From positions 62,001 through 126,000 of the forward strand of contig NZ_AVBG01000008.1 in assembly GCF_000770675.1 (NCBI RefSeq): DNA of 64,000 nucleotides, read 5' to 3'. A program made the translations under genes and the position numbers. Positions 52,731-60,947 of the stretch are shown piece by piece. Positions within the stretch are counted from its first letter, which is position 1. Each line of letters starts with the position of its first letter. The DNA comes from Pontibacillus chungwhensis BH030062. GTDB taxonomy: Bacteria > Bacillota > Bacilli > Bacillales > BH030062. The notes under the pieces were generated by a model, which was not told the origin of the DNA, ran no database searches, and saw only the letters and a program-made list of their open reading frames with translations.

Positions 52731-52768
52731 AGAAAGCGCGACAAGTTATGAACTTGTTGCGCTTTTCT
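52731..52768 (+). terminator. Attenuating terminator inside the ABC operon
   Basis: AGAAAGCGC(G)ACAAGTT / AACTTGTTGCGCTTTTCT hairpin between binding-protein and permease genes. This gives the binding protein a transcript excess, a common arrangement. Confidence 0.82.
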
Positions 52769-52799
52769 ATTTCGTACTTAATTAAGGAGCGATTAATCA

Positions 52800-53465
52800 A
52801 TGTTTGATGCTATTATGGATTCTCATTACATTCGAAGTTTTCAAGCGATCTTCCCTGAAGGACTTATACTCACAATAGGAATTACATTGGCTGGTTTATT
52901 TTTCGGCTTTATCATTGGAGCTATCGTAGGTCTGGGACGTTTATCAAAGAAAAAGATTATCAACTTACCCTCTCTTTGGTTTGTAGAGATTGTTCGTGGT
53001 ACTCCGATGCTTGCTCAAATTCTTTTTATCTATTCAGGACTTACAGAAGATATTATCGGTTTCAACATCGGAGCACTTCCAACTGCCATTATTGCAATCG
53101 CTATAAATGCCGGCGCTTATATTGCTGAAATTGTCCGCGGTACGGTACACTCTATTGATAAAGGACAACGTGAAGCAGGACGTGCACTTGGGTTAAGTGA
53201 GCGGGAGACAATGCGCCTTATCGTATGGCCTCAGGCTTTTAAACGAATGATTCCTCCTCTTGGAAACCAATTTGTTATCAGTTTGAAAGATACCTCTTTA
53301 TTTTCCGTTATCGCCATTGGTGAGCTCTTATATCTCGGAAAACAGTATTACAACATAACGTATTCTCCATTTCAGACGCTAATTGTTGTCTGTTTCTTAT
53401 ACTTATGTATCACAATCCCTGCCTCATTTTTCTTAAGAAGATTAGAAAGGAAGCTTGACGTATAA
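52800..53465 (+). CDS. Polar amino-acid ABC transporter permease
   Basis: 221 residues, HisMQ/GlnP type: about five membrane helices, EIVRGTPMLAQILFIYSG, and the EAA loop GQREAGRALGLSERETMRLIVWPQAFKRMIPPLGN. Forms a homodimer serving the adjacent ATPase. AAGGAGCGA ribosome site; stop abuts the next start. Confidence 0.93.
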   Translation: MFDAIMDSHYIRSFQAIFPEGLILTIGITLAGLFFGFIIGAIVGLGRLSKKKIINLPSLWFVEIVRGTPMLAQILFIYSGLTEDIIGFNIGALPTAIIAIAINAGAYIAEIVRGTVHSIDKGQREAGRALGLSERETMRLIVWPQAFKRMIPPLGNQFVISLKDTSLFSVIAIGELLYLGKQYYNITYSPFQTLIVVCFLYLCITIPASFFLRRLERKLDV

Positions 53466-54188
53466 ATGATTACTGTAAAAGATCTACACAAATCGTTTGG
53501 TAAAACAGAAGTCTTAAAAGGAATTGACGCGAAAGTTGAGGAAAGTGAAGTAGTCTGTGTAATTGGTCCCTCAGGTTCAGGGAAAAGTACTTTCCTAAGG
53601 TGCCTGAACCTCTTAGAAGAAGTCACCTCTGGTGAGATTGAGATTGATGGAGATGTCTTAACAGACCCGAAAGTGGATATTAATGCTGTACGTTCCCAAG
53701 TTGGAATGGTGTTTCAGCACTTCAACCTATTCCCACACAAAACTGTATTAGAGAACATCTCACTAGCTCCTATTAAAGTAAAAGGCCTGTCTAAAAGTGA
53801 AGCGGATAAAGAAGGGCAAGCTCTTCTTGATAAGGTAGGACTTGGTGACAAAGCAAATGTCTATCCTGAGAGTTTATCAGGTGGTCAAAAACAGCGTGTG
53901 GCCATTGCTCGCTCTCTTGCCATGAATCCAAAAGTCATGCTCTTTGATGAGCCAACTTCTGCTCTTGATCCAGAGCTAGTCGGAGACGTTCTTCAAGTTA
54001 TGAAAGACCTTGCCGTTGAAGGTATGACTATGGTTGTTGTTACCCACGAAATGGGCTTTGCCCGCGAAGTAGGTGACCGTGTTCTCTTTATGGACGAAGG
54101 CATTATTATGGAAGAAGGGTCTCCATCTCAAATCTTTGATGACCCTCAAAATCCTAGAACTCAGTCCTTCTTAAGTAAAATATTATAA
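53466..54188 (+). CDS. Polar amino-acid ABC transporter ATP-binding protein
   Basis: 240 residues, GlnQ/ArtR type. Walker [11 protein letters not shown]-loop [12 protein letters not shown], signature [16 protein letters not shown], Walker [16 protein letters not shown]-loop [12 protein letters not shown]. Start directly follows the permease stop; last gene before a strong terminator. Confidence 0.95.
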   Translation: MITVKDLHKSFGKTEVLKGIDAKVEESEVVCVIGPSGSGKSTFLRCLNLLEEVTSGEIEIDGDVLTDPKVDINAVRSQVGMVFQHFNLFPHKTVLENISLAPIKVKGLSKSEADKEGQALLDKVGLGDKANVYPESLSGGQKQRVAIARSLAMNPKVMLFDEPTSALDPELVGDVLQVMKDLAVEGMTMVVVTHEMGFAREVGDRVLFMDEGIIMEEGSPSQIFDDPQNPRTQSFLSKIL

Positions 54189-54194
54189 AATCTA

Positions 54195-54230
54195 AAAAGC
54201 CTAAATCGTATATACGATTTAGGCTTTTTA
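54195..54230. terminator. Terminator of the ABC operon and paaK
   Basis: AAAAAGCCTAAATCGTAT / ATACGATTTAGGCTTTTT, fully palindromic; works for both converging genes. Confidence 0.92.
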
Positions 54231-54243
54231 GTAGGCTCTACTC

Positions 54244-55557
54244 CTAACTCATCATCTGCTCTACGACCCGAACCGCTTTCCCCTCAGAACGAGGGATGGA
54301 ATTCGGTTTGTTCACACGTACATCGACAGAGACGAGACAGTTATTTTTCATGATGGTCCTAATCTGTCTTGATAAGGTTGCGCATTTCTCATGCTTCAGA
54401 TTCTCTCCGATACTCCCATAGAACGCTTCATCGACCTCCACCTGCAATTCAACTTGTTGCATGCTTCCTTTACGCATTAAATGCAGCTGATAATGAGGAA
54501 CAATTCCTTTTACCTGCAATAGAAAATGTTCAATCTCAGAAGGAAATACGTTTACTCCCCTTATAATAAGCATGTCATCGATTCGACCTTTCACTCTCGA
54601 CATGCGCGCTGTCGTACGCCCACAAGCACAAGGCTCACGTGTAACCGAAGCGATGTCACCCGTACGGTAACGAATGACTGGAAAGGCCTCTTTCGTTAAA
54701 CTTGTAAAGACAAGCTCTCCATCTTCACCATCCGGCACTGGCTGCATTGTTTCAGGGTCAATGACCTCAACGAGGAAATGATCCTCAGCAACATGAAGAC
54801 CATCTTGTGCTTCATGACATTCCATAGCCACACCTGGCCCTAACACTTCACTTAGACCGTATATGTCGCACGCTTTAATATCAAATTTCTCCTCAAGCGT
54901 GCGTCGCATCTCCTCAGACCATGGCTCTGCTCCAAAGATGCCATATTTTAAGGAAGTAGCACGTGGATCTTTCCCCATAAGTTCCATACGCTCTGCAATA
55001 TTCAACATATACGAAGGGGTACCACAGATTACCGTTGGCTTGAAATCCTCAATCAGCGTAATCTGACGTTCGGTATTCCCACCTGAAACAGGGACGGTAG
55101 CCATCCCTAACTCTTCACTTCCAAAATGGAGGCCAAGCCCGCCTGTAAATAAACCGTATCCATAAGCATTATGCAGAATTTCCCCCTTCTTCCCACCCGC
55201 TAAAGAGATCGCACGAGCAACAAGATCAGACCACATCTGTACATCCTTCTTTGTATAGCCAACAACAGTCGGCTTTCCGCTTGTCCCAGAAGAAGCATGC
55301 AGACGCACCAGTTCACTACGATCTACTGCGAATAACCCAAAAGGATAATGTGCACGAAGGTCCTTCTTCTGCAAGAAAGGAAGCTTTTGAACATCCTTAA
55401 CTGTTTGAATATCACTCGGTTTCAGGCCTAGTGCATCAAATTGTTCCCTATAAAACGGAACATTCTCGTAAACTCGTTGAACAGTAGCCTTAAGACCATC
55501 TAGCTGCACTTGTTCCATATCACTTTTTGAAGCGCTTTCATTTTTGTGCAAAATCAT
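54244..55557 (-). CDS. paaK: Phenylacetate-CoA ligase
   Basis: 437 residues, adenylate-forming enzyme. Motifs: HASSGTSGKPTVVGYT (phosphate-binding loop), NAYGYGLFTGGLGLHFG, YGLSEVLGPGVAMEC, YRTGDIASV, GRIDDMLIIRGVNVFPSEIE. Converts phenylacetate, ATP and CoA to phenylacetyl-CoA. No other paa genes are within the window, so either it serves a different aryl acid or the pathway is elsewhere. ATG 55557 has GGGGGAAG upstream. Confidence 0.94.
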   Translation of the reverse strand: MILHKNESASKSDMEQVQLDGLKATVQRVYENVPFYREQFDALGLKPSDIQTVKDVQKLPFLQKKDLRAHYPFGLFAVDRSELVRLHASSGTSGKPTVVGYTKKDVQMWSDLVARAISLAGGKKGEILHNAYGYGLFTGGLGLHFGSEELGMATVPVSGGNTERQITLIEDFKPTVICGTPSYMLNIAERMELMGKDPRATSLKYGIFGAEPWSEEMRRTLEEKFDIKACDIYGLSEVLGPGVAMECHEAQDGLHVAEDHFLVEVIDPETMQPVPDGEDGELVFTSLTKEAFPVIRYRTGDIASVTREPCACGRTTARMSRVKGRIDDMLIIRGVNVFPSEIEHFLLQVKGIVPHYQLHLMRKGSMQQVELQVEVDEAFYGSIGENLKHEKCATLSRQIRTIMKNNCLVSVDVRVNKPNSIPRSEGKAVRVVEQMMS

Positions 55558-55700
55558 GTATCTTCCCCCATTTTCGCTTAGAATCATTCCTAAAACCAGG
55601 CAGACAGAACCCAAACGTATTGCACTAAATTACCGGAATTATATTTATCGTTATATTATCTACTTACTAACTTATCTTGAAAGAAAAGGAAAGTCAACAA

Positions 55701-55715
55701 GTAATCAGAAAATTA
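55701..55715 (-). promoter_or_regulatory. CodY-like box upstream of paaK
   Basis: Minus strand AATTTTCTGATTACT, 12 of 15 to the CodY consensus, about 145 nt upstream of the paaK start. Confidence 0.4.
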
Positions 55716-55780
55716 AATCTTTTATACCGGGCACACTTTGCCTTTTGTTTATTCATCTATGAGATAATACCTTTATAGAA

Positions 55781-56344
55781 GGCTCTGTTACTGTTTAGTG
55801 TTGCTTTGTTCTAAGCCTAAGCCCCCTTATGTGGAAGACTCGAAGTTGAGACATTTTAGTATGGAAAGGGCCGTTACCATTATGAGTGCTTGGGCTTGCT
55901 CGGGGACAACTCGCTTTCCTGCGGGGAGCTGGGAAGCCTCCTCGTTCGCTTTCGCTCTCTGTGGGGTCTTCCCGAGGCTCCTTTTCCCGCGGGAGTCTCG
56001 CAGTCCCCGAGCAAGCCCTGACATTAAAAGGGTGAACGGCCCCACAGTTAACACCAGGTGGTCTGATGTCACCCTACATGGCATGTTTTCGTTCATCCTT
56101 ATATGGCAAAGGTGGGCCTGGAAACTGCGAGACTCCCGTGGGCAGAAGAGCCTAGGTGAGACCCCGGAAACCGGCTTTGCCGGGAGAGGAGGCTCACCAG
56201 CTCCCCACAGGAAAGCGAGTGGTTTCCAGGCCCACCTTACGCTCAATTGAAGTTAAAGAAAACATTCTCTCAGCTTCAACAATCCTTCCCGATTCTTGAA
56301 CAAGCTTGTTATAAAGAATAGCAACATTAAACTTTAACATAGCC
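55781..56344. mobile_element. Complete family-1 MITE (564 bp) with hairpin modules g and h
   Basis: Inverted ends: GGCTCTGTTACTGTTTAGTG (55781-) and, read inward from 56344, GGCTATGTTAAAGTTTAATG, continuing TTGC; 20 of 24 match. Flanks TTATAGAA (55773-55780) and TTATAAAA (56345-56352) are a 7-of-8 target duplication. The ends match those of the IS1595 element at 40090. Inside, module g has exact arms at 55892-55907/56003-56018 and module h at 56109-56125/56222-56238. No transposase, hence non-autonomous. No genes from 55558 to 56373. Confidence 0.88.
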
Positions 56345-56373
56345 TTATAAAAAAAGAGTAATGAGGTGTTACG

Positions 56374-57174
56374 ATGAAGAAGATTTTTTACGGAGACAAA
56401 AAAGACCAATTTGGAGAAATAAGACTCCCAGAAGGAGAAGGCCCTCATCCCGTTGCGGTTGTTATACACGGAGGATTCTGGAAAGAACAGTTCCAGGTGG
56501 ATCTTATGCATGATGTTGCAGAAGACCTAACCGCTCAAGGCTTCGCTACTTGGAATATTGAATATCGCCGCGTTGGACAAGATGATGGCGCATGGCCTAA
56601 TACCCTTTTAGACGTAGGGGCAGCGTTCGATTACGTACTTGAGCTTTCAAAAGAATATAATCTAGATACCACCAAAACCATTACCATTGGTCATTCAGCT
56701 GGCGGTCATTTAGCGATGTGGCTTGCAGGTCGTCATAAGATTCAGACGACAAGCGATCTTTATGTAGAACATCCCCATTCTGTAGCAGGAGCTATGAGCC
56801 TTGCAGGTGTAGTCGACCTTGAGACAATGCACGACGTCCACCATTTCAGAGATACTTCTATGGGAGCAGAACCAAACAACCCTGTTGCCGATTTATTAAA
56901 AGGCAGCCCTAAAGATGTATCGGAACGAATAAAAGCAGCCTCACCGCTTGAACTGCTTCCCTTTAACGTTCCGCACGTCCTTGTTCACGGCGCACTAGAT
57001 ATACATGTTCCTATTGGAATTAGCTCACGATACCATCGCATCGCTGAAGAACTGGCTGAATTTGTGAAGTTTGTAGAACTTACAGAAGCCGAACACTTTA
57101 TGCTGATCGACACAAAAACAGAAGCATGGGCCGCCGTACGAGAAGAAGTGGACTTACTTCTAAAGAGCATATAA
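56374..57174 (+). CDS. Alpha/beta hydrolase (BD-FAE/kynurenine formamidase-like)
   Basis: 266 residues. Oxyanion motif HGGFW near residue 32, nucleophile elbow GHSAGGHLAMWLAG (Ser about 109), acid in HGALDIHVP and His in EAEHFMLID. Cytoplasmic esterase/peptidase-like; substrate unknown. AGAGTAATGAGG-type weak ribosome site. It begins 29 nt after the MITE right end, so its original promoter may have been displaced by the MITE. Confidence 0.88.
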   Translation: MKKIFYGDKKDQFGEIRLPEGEGPHPVAVVIHGGFWKEQFQVDLMHDVAEDLTAQGFATWNIEYRRVGQDDGAWPNTLLDVGAAFDYVLELSKEYNLDTTKTITIGHSAGGHLAMWLAGRHKIQTTSDLYVEHPHSVAGAMSLAGVVDLETMHDVHHFRDTSMGAEPNNPVADLLKGSPKDVSERIKAASPLELLPFNVPHVLVHGALDIHVPIGISSRYHRIAEELAEFVKFVELTEAEHFMLIDTKTEAWAAVREEVDLLLKSI

Positions 57175-57179
57175 ACAAA

Positions 57180-57560
57180 AAGGCATTATATTGAAGACTC
57201 AGTCTGAGACAAGGGGGTGGGCCGTTACATTTAGTTATAGGTGAGTTGTCTAGGGAACGACTCCCTTTCCACGGGCAGCCCCACACGATGAGGGGGGCGT
57301 TCGACGTTGTCACAGGACGTGACGGTTTTAGTCGAACTTCCTCTTTCTTTTTATCTCTAGGGTTCTCTGTGGTTCTCATCGACCTAGAAATGTGTAGGCG
57401 TGGTGCCTAGGATACAGATAAGACATCTTTTCTCGCTATGTCCCTTCTCGCCGGAACTAGGCTTCTTCCCTTATACGAGTCTCCCTGTTCCCCAGCCAGA
57501 GTGATTTCCCGAACCACCTTACACTCAATAAAATCAAACGGAAATATCCTCATACAAACA
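57180..57560. repeat. Chimeric, decayed repeat (family 1 with an embedded family-2 piece)
   Basis: GGGCCGTTACATTTAG (57222-) and GATTTCCCGAACCACCTTACACTCAATAAA (57509-) are family-1 borders; between them lies an inverted family-2 segment (GTTCGACG ... TCGAACTTCCTC, 57299-57345) and unique sequence. Arms no longer match, so no hairpin remains. No gene in 57175-57613. Confidence 0.65.
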
Positions 57561-57613
57561 CCATTCAGAGCCCAGTGAATAAGATAAGAGCGTTCACTAC
57601 AGGAGGCGATGAT

Positions 57614-58051
57614 ATGGAAAAGTATTTTAAAGCACGCTTAAAAGGAAAAAACGAAGTTCCACCAGTTGAATCTGAAGCGTCTGGCTTTGCAAAATTTGTC
57701 GCAAATAAGCATGACACAAAAATTAAATTCGTTTTAAAAGTAGAAGACATTGAAAACTTTGTTCAAGCACATATCCATTTTGGCGATCGTGACCAGAATG
57801 GGCCTGTTGTAGCCTTTTTATTCGGGGCAGACCTTGATACACTACCAAACCAAAACGGCATCTCTACTCGTATGGGTGTGGTAACAAGCATTCTAAGGGA
57901 TGAAGACATTGTGAAGAATGACGTCGGCATTCACTCCATTGCTGACCTCCTCGATTGTATGAAGAAAGAATTAACTTATGTGAATGTCCATACAGAACAA
58001 AACCTTGCAGGGGAGATTAGGGGACAAATCATACCTATACATGATAACTAA
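57614..58051 (+). CDS. CHRD domain protein
   Basis: 145 residues, a single CHRD domain: FKARLKGKNEVPPVESEASG, VQAHIHFGDRDQNGPVVAFLF, LTYVNVHTEQNLAGEIRGQI. The three conserved stretches (E-V-P-P, A-H-I-H-x-G, V-N-V-H-T-x-x-x-x-x-G-E-I-R-G) are all present. No signal peptide, unlike many relatives. Function unknown. AGGAGG 7 nt before ATG 57614. Confidence 0.9.
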   Translation: MEKYFKARLKGKNEVPPVESEASGFAKFVANKHDTKIKFVLKVEDIENFVQAHIHFGDRDQNGPVVAFLFGADLDTLPNQNGISTRMGVVTSILRDEDIVKNDVGIHSIADLLDCMKKELTYVNVHTEQNLAGEIRGQIIPIHDN

Positions 58052-58187
58052 TGGTCTATAGACGATCTGAGTCAAATCAAGATAAGTAAAATAAGTTTTC
58101 CGGCCATGCTCTCTCATTTTCTAGCCATGCGCATCTGCGTTTGAGCATTACTCATCTCTATTGACCAGTGGCCAAATTACAACAACG

Positions 58188-58224
58188 AAAAGCCTGCACC
58201 TCCTATAGGAGATGCAGGCTTTTT
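58188..58224. terminator. Shared terminator
   Basis: AAAGCCTGCA(C/T)CTCCTATAGGAG(A)TGCAGGCTTT hairpin with T-run, between convergent genes. Confidence 0.88.
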
Positions 58225-59280
58225 CTACGAATACCACTTATGCCACATATTATCGTTACGCCCTCTTACGAAACAATCCACTCGTTTCCTTGCCCATGAG
58301 ACTGCCGCAGGGCTTGAGCGGATACCACCTTGTGGAGCACCGAGGTCTTTCCAATTACTCCATCTCGTACCTTTCCATGTTTTCTTCCACAAACTATTGT
58401 TATCACCTCGAACGAAGCAATCGATTCTGTTCGAAGACCACGATGAAGCTGCTGGTGCATTTTCAAATCCACCACGAGGAGCGCCAAGATTCTCCCAGTT
58501 GCTCCACCTAGAACCATCCCACCATATATGCCATAGCTGATCAGTACGACCGCGCACGAAACAATCAATTCGATTCGGCCCCCATGACACAGCACCAGGA
58601 CCATCACGCAGCCCGCCTTTAGGGGATCCTAAGTTCTCCCAGTTGCTCCACCTGAAACCATCCCACCACTTGTGCCACATGTTGTTGTCTTCACCTTGAA
58701 CAAAACAATCTAATCGGTTTGCCTGCCATGATGCCACAGATGGGGCTCCTTTCATTCCTCCTGGAGGCGTACCAAGGTCCTCCCACTCGTTCCACCGGGA
58801 ACCGTCCCACCACTTATGCCACATTCGTTCGTTGCGCGCACGAACAAAACAGTCAATGCGATTTTGCCCCCATGAGACAGCAGCTGGGTAGCTCCTAAGA
58901 CCTCCTCGTGGTGCGCCAAGGTTCTCCCACTCCCTCCACCGGGAACCGTCCCACCATTTATGCCACATGCCGTTATCGTCCCCCCGTACGAAACAATCCA
59001 ACCGATTGGGCTGCCAAGAAGCTACTGACGGCGCTCCTTTCATTCCCCTCGGCGGAGAGTCAAGGTCCTCCCATGACTTCCAACTAGCTCGATAGGCTGG
59101 CTCAATCCCATCTTGTACTACAGGCTGATCGGCATATAAAATTGGAACTTGCACTGGATCATAATAAACAGGTTTCTGCTCGGTTCCATAGCCTTCCTGT
59201 CCAGCGTATCGGGCATCATGGTAATAAGGAGTTTGAAAAGGATAATAAGGATACATATGATATCCATTCTGATTCCACAT
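58225..59280 (-). CDS. PLL-like beta-propeller lectin with six 48-residue repeats
   Basis: 351 residues. After a Tyr/Pro-rich N-terminus (1-60, MYPYYPFQTPYY), six near-identical units of about 48 residues run to the end: W-x-x-NR(I/L)DCFVRG, MWHKWWDGSRW, WENLGAPRGG. The Trp strand before unit 1 (SWKSWEDL) would complete the last unit, closing a ring. The repeats resemble fucose-binding PLL/DUF346 lectins. No signal peptide, so spore surface or cytosol are possible. AGGAGGG site. Confidence 0.85.
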   Translation of the reverse strand: MWNQNGYHMYPYYPFQTPYYHDARYAGQEGYGTEQKPVYYDPVQVPILYADQPVVQDGIEPAYRASWKSWEDLDSPPRGMKGAPSVASWQPNRLDCFVRGDDNGMWHKWWDGSRWREWENLGAPRGGLRSYPAAVSWGQNRIDCFVRARNERMWHKWWDGSRWNEWEDLGTPPGGMKGAPSVASWQANRLDCFVQGEDNNMWHKWWDGFRWSNWENLGSPKGGLRDGPGAVSWGPNRIDCFVRGRTDQLWHIWWDGSRWSNWENLGAPRGGFENAPAASSWSSNRIDCFVRGDNNSLWKKTWKGTRWSNWKDLGAPQGGIRSSPAAVSWARKRVDCFVRGRNDNMWHKWYS

Positions 59281-59362
59281 TGATGTCCCTCCTATCTCAA
59301 CTCATCTATACATGATATGCCCATGGAGGAAGGATTAGAGGTCGTCCATTGGAAAAAGTGTC

Positions 59363-59854
59363 TCACTCCCCTTCTTTTTCGAAATCGGGAAATTTATTAT
59401 GACGAATAAGGTCATAGATTACCCTCCCATTGCTCGGCTGACCATCAGGGTAATACACAGGAAGAAAATCGAATAAGACAAAGTAAAACGCATAGAAAAT
59501 AAACTGAGTCCAGAACGATTCCATAGGGATCCCATCTATCGCCAGAAGAGCGTTCACTCCAATTGCTACCACTACATTACTTAATATGGGCGCAGAATAA
59601 ATGACGATATGAGCCCATTTCTTATCAAATTTTAAAGTATCATAGCTACACCAACTATACATAAAATAGTAGCGCCGCACTTCAAAAACTCCTAAATTAA
59701 ATACCTTCGGCCCACATCCTACCGTTACCTTAGAACTGCTGGCCCCCAATAAATAACTCGCAATTAAATAGCCCCCTTCCCTAATAATGGATACAACGGG
59801 CAATATAATAAATGCTGATAAAATAAGTTTAATTACACCTGCAAATCCAAACAT
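59363..59854 (-). CDS. M50-like membrane protein without the catalytic histidines
   Basis: 163 residues with four predicted membrane helices. The first helix carries IIREGGYLIASYLLG where M50 (site-2) proteases have HExxHxxxA: both His are replaced (Arg and Tyr) while Glu and the rest are kept. GCGPKVFNLG matches the following beta-strand of the family, and YYPDGQPSNGRVIYDLI stands at the place of the NxxPxxxxDGG motif. It should be proteolytically inactive. GGAG site before ATG. Confidence 0.7.
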   Translation of the reverse strand: MFGFAGVIKLILSAFIILPVVSIIREGGYLIASYLLGASSSKVTVGCGPKVFNLGVFEVRRYYFMYSWCSYDTLKFDKKWAHIVIYSAPILSNVVVAIGVNALLAIDGIPMESFWTQFIFYAFYFVLFDFLPVYYPDGQPSNGRVIYDLIRHNKFPDFEKEGE

Positions 59855-59897
59855 GTTTTCTTACTCCTTTTCTTTCATTCGTTTTATCCACAAAAAA

Positions 59898-59933
59898 AAG
59901 CCGAAAAGACGTCATATGACGTCTTTTCGGCTT
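59898..59933. terminator. Terminator of the DUF2294 gene
   Basis: AAGCCGAAAAGACGTCAT / ATGACGTCTTTTCGGCTT, perfect palindrome with T-run on the minus strand. Confidence 0.92.
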
Positions 59934-59965
59934 ATGTCTAGCTCTATAGTCTAGCTCATTTCCAC

Positions 59966-60664
59966 CTACATCGGTTTATTCTTTTGAATAATTAATGTTA
60001 TAAAACTCTGATCCAACTGAAAATCCCAGTCTACAAAAAGATCGATTATCGTGACACCTAATATAGATTCATAGAGTCGACGATCGAGCATGTCTTTCTC
60101 TAACCGTCGCTTACTCAAGCGAAGCGGTTGCTCATACCCTGATCGAATCAATTCTTTCTCAATATCAACTAGGATACCCTTACGCTGAATAACAAGCGTT
60201 CGATCGTTTAAATAAAGAGAATTCGTTTCTTCCGGCTCTTTCTCCACCTGACGACTTACACGGTTAATCTCTTCATGGAGCTTCCCTTTGGCCGGATATT
60301 CATCAAAGTGTTCGTCCTTGTTTGCTTTATCTTCTGACAGTACGCCAAGAATAATACCCGTTCGGTTTTCTAACGACCAGTCATAATATAAGTTTTCAAC
60401 GTGAAGGTCCGCCACAACCGTTAACGTAGCCTTCAGTTCATGTAAGACTTCTTTCATTAAGAGGTCCCGCGTCTCTTCCACCTTCCGATCGTGACCTTGA
60501 CTTCGCAGGACACGCTCTGTCGGGGTGAGGAAATCACGAAGATAAAATGTAATAAACGGATGCTTAATCGATACATAGACAGAAGCTGGTCCTTTGCCAT
60601 AATGCTCTCGTAAAAGCTTCCCTGTATAACTCGCTAATTCAGCTTGAACAGACTTCTCCTCCAT
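59966..60664 (-). CDS. DUF2294 (MpsC-like) double-domain protein
   Basis: 232 residues, two copies of a DUF2294-type unit: about 1-110 (GKLLREHYGKGPASVYVSIKHPFITFYLRDFLTPTE, key: GKGPxSxxV) and about 125-232 (ESILGVTIIDLFVDWDFQLDQSFITLIIQ). In Staphylococcus a DUF2294 protein (MpsC) is encoded with a Na+-translocating complex; here no mpsAB is adjacent. Cytoplasmic. ATG 60664 preferred to the TTG three codons upstream. Confidence 0.8.
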   Translation of the reverse strand: MEEKSVQAELASYTGKLLREHYGKGPASVYVSIKHPFITFYLRDFLTPTERVLRSQGHDRKVEETRDLLMKEVLHELKATLTVVADLHVENLYYDWSLENRTGIILGVLSEDKANKDEHFDEYPAKGKLHEEINRVSRQVEKEPEETNSLYLNDRTLVIQRKGILVDIEKELIRSGYEQPLRLSKRRLEKDMLDRRLYESILGVTIIDLFVDWDFQLDQSFITLIIQKNKPM

Positions 60665-60762
60665 ATCTCTCAACCCTTTTCTTTCGCAGTTTCTACTATC
60701 ATCTGATAGATATAATTACCACTTAAGAAAACAAGCTAAACAAATCGTTTAAGAAGCGTTCA

Positions 60763-60796
60763 AAAAAGCCAAAGAAGGCTGACCCTCAATGGCTTA
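60763..60796 (-). terminator. Possible terminator of the FNT gene
   Basis: Minus strand AAGCCA ... TGGCTT followed by TTTTTG, about 150 nt after the FNT stop. Weak six-bp stem. The rest of 60665-60947 shows no gene. Confidence 0.5.
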
Positions 60797-60947
60797 GGTA
60801 GACAATTGTGGTTTCTATTATAGGAGAAAAGTTTGTTCATCTCTCCCAGGGCTATTATAACGCTTCTACCATTATTTTTAAATAATAATGTTAAATGTTT
60901 CCGTTACTTTTGTGTAAGAGGAAAATGGTCCGAGACCATATTCATAC

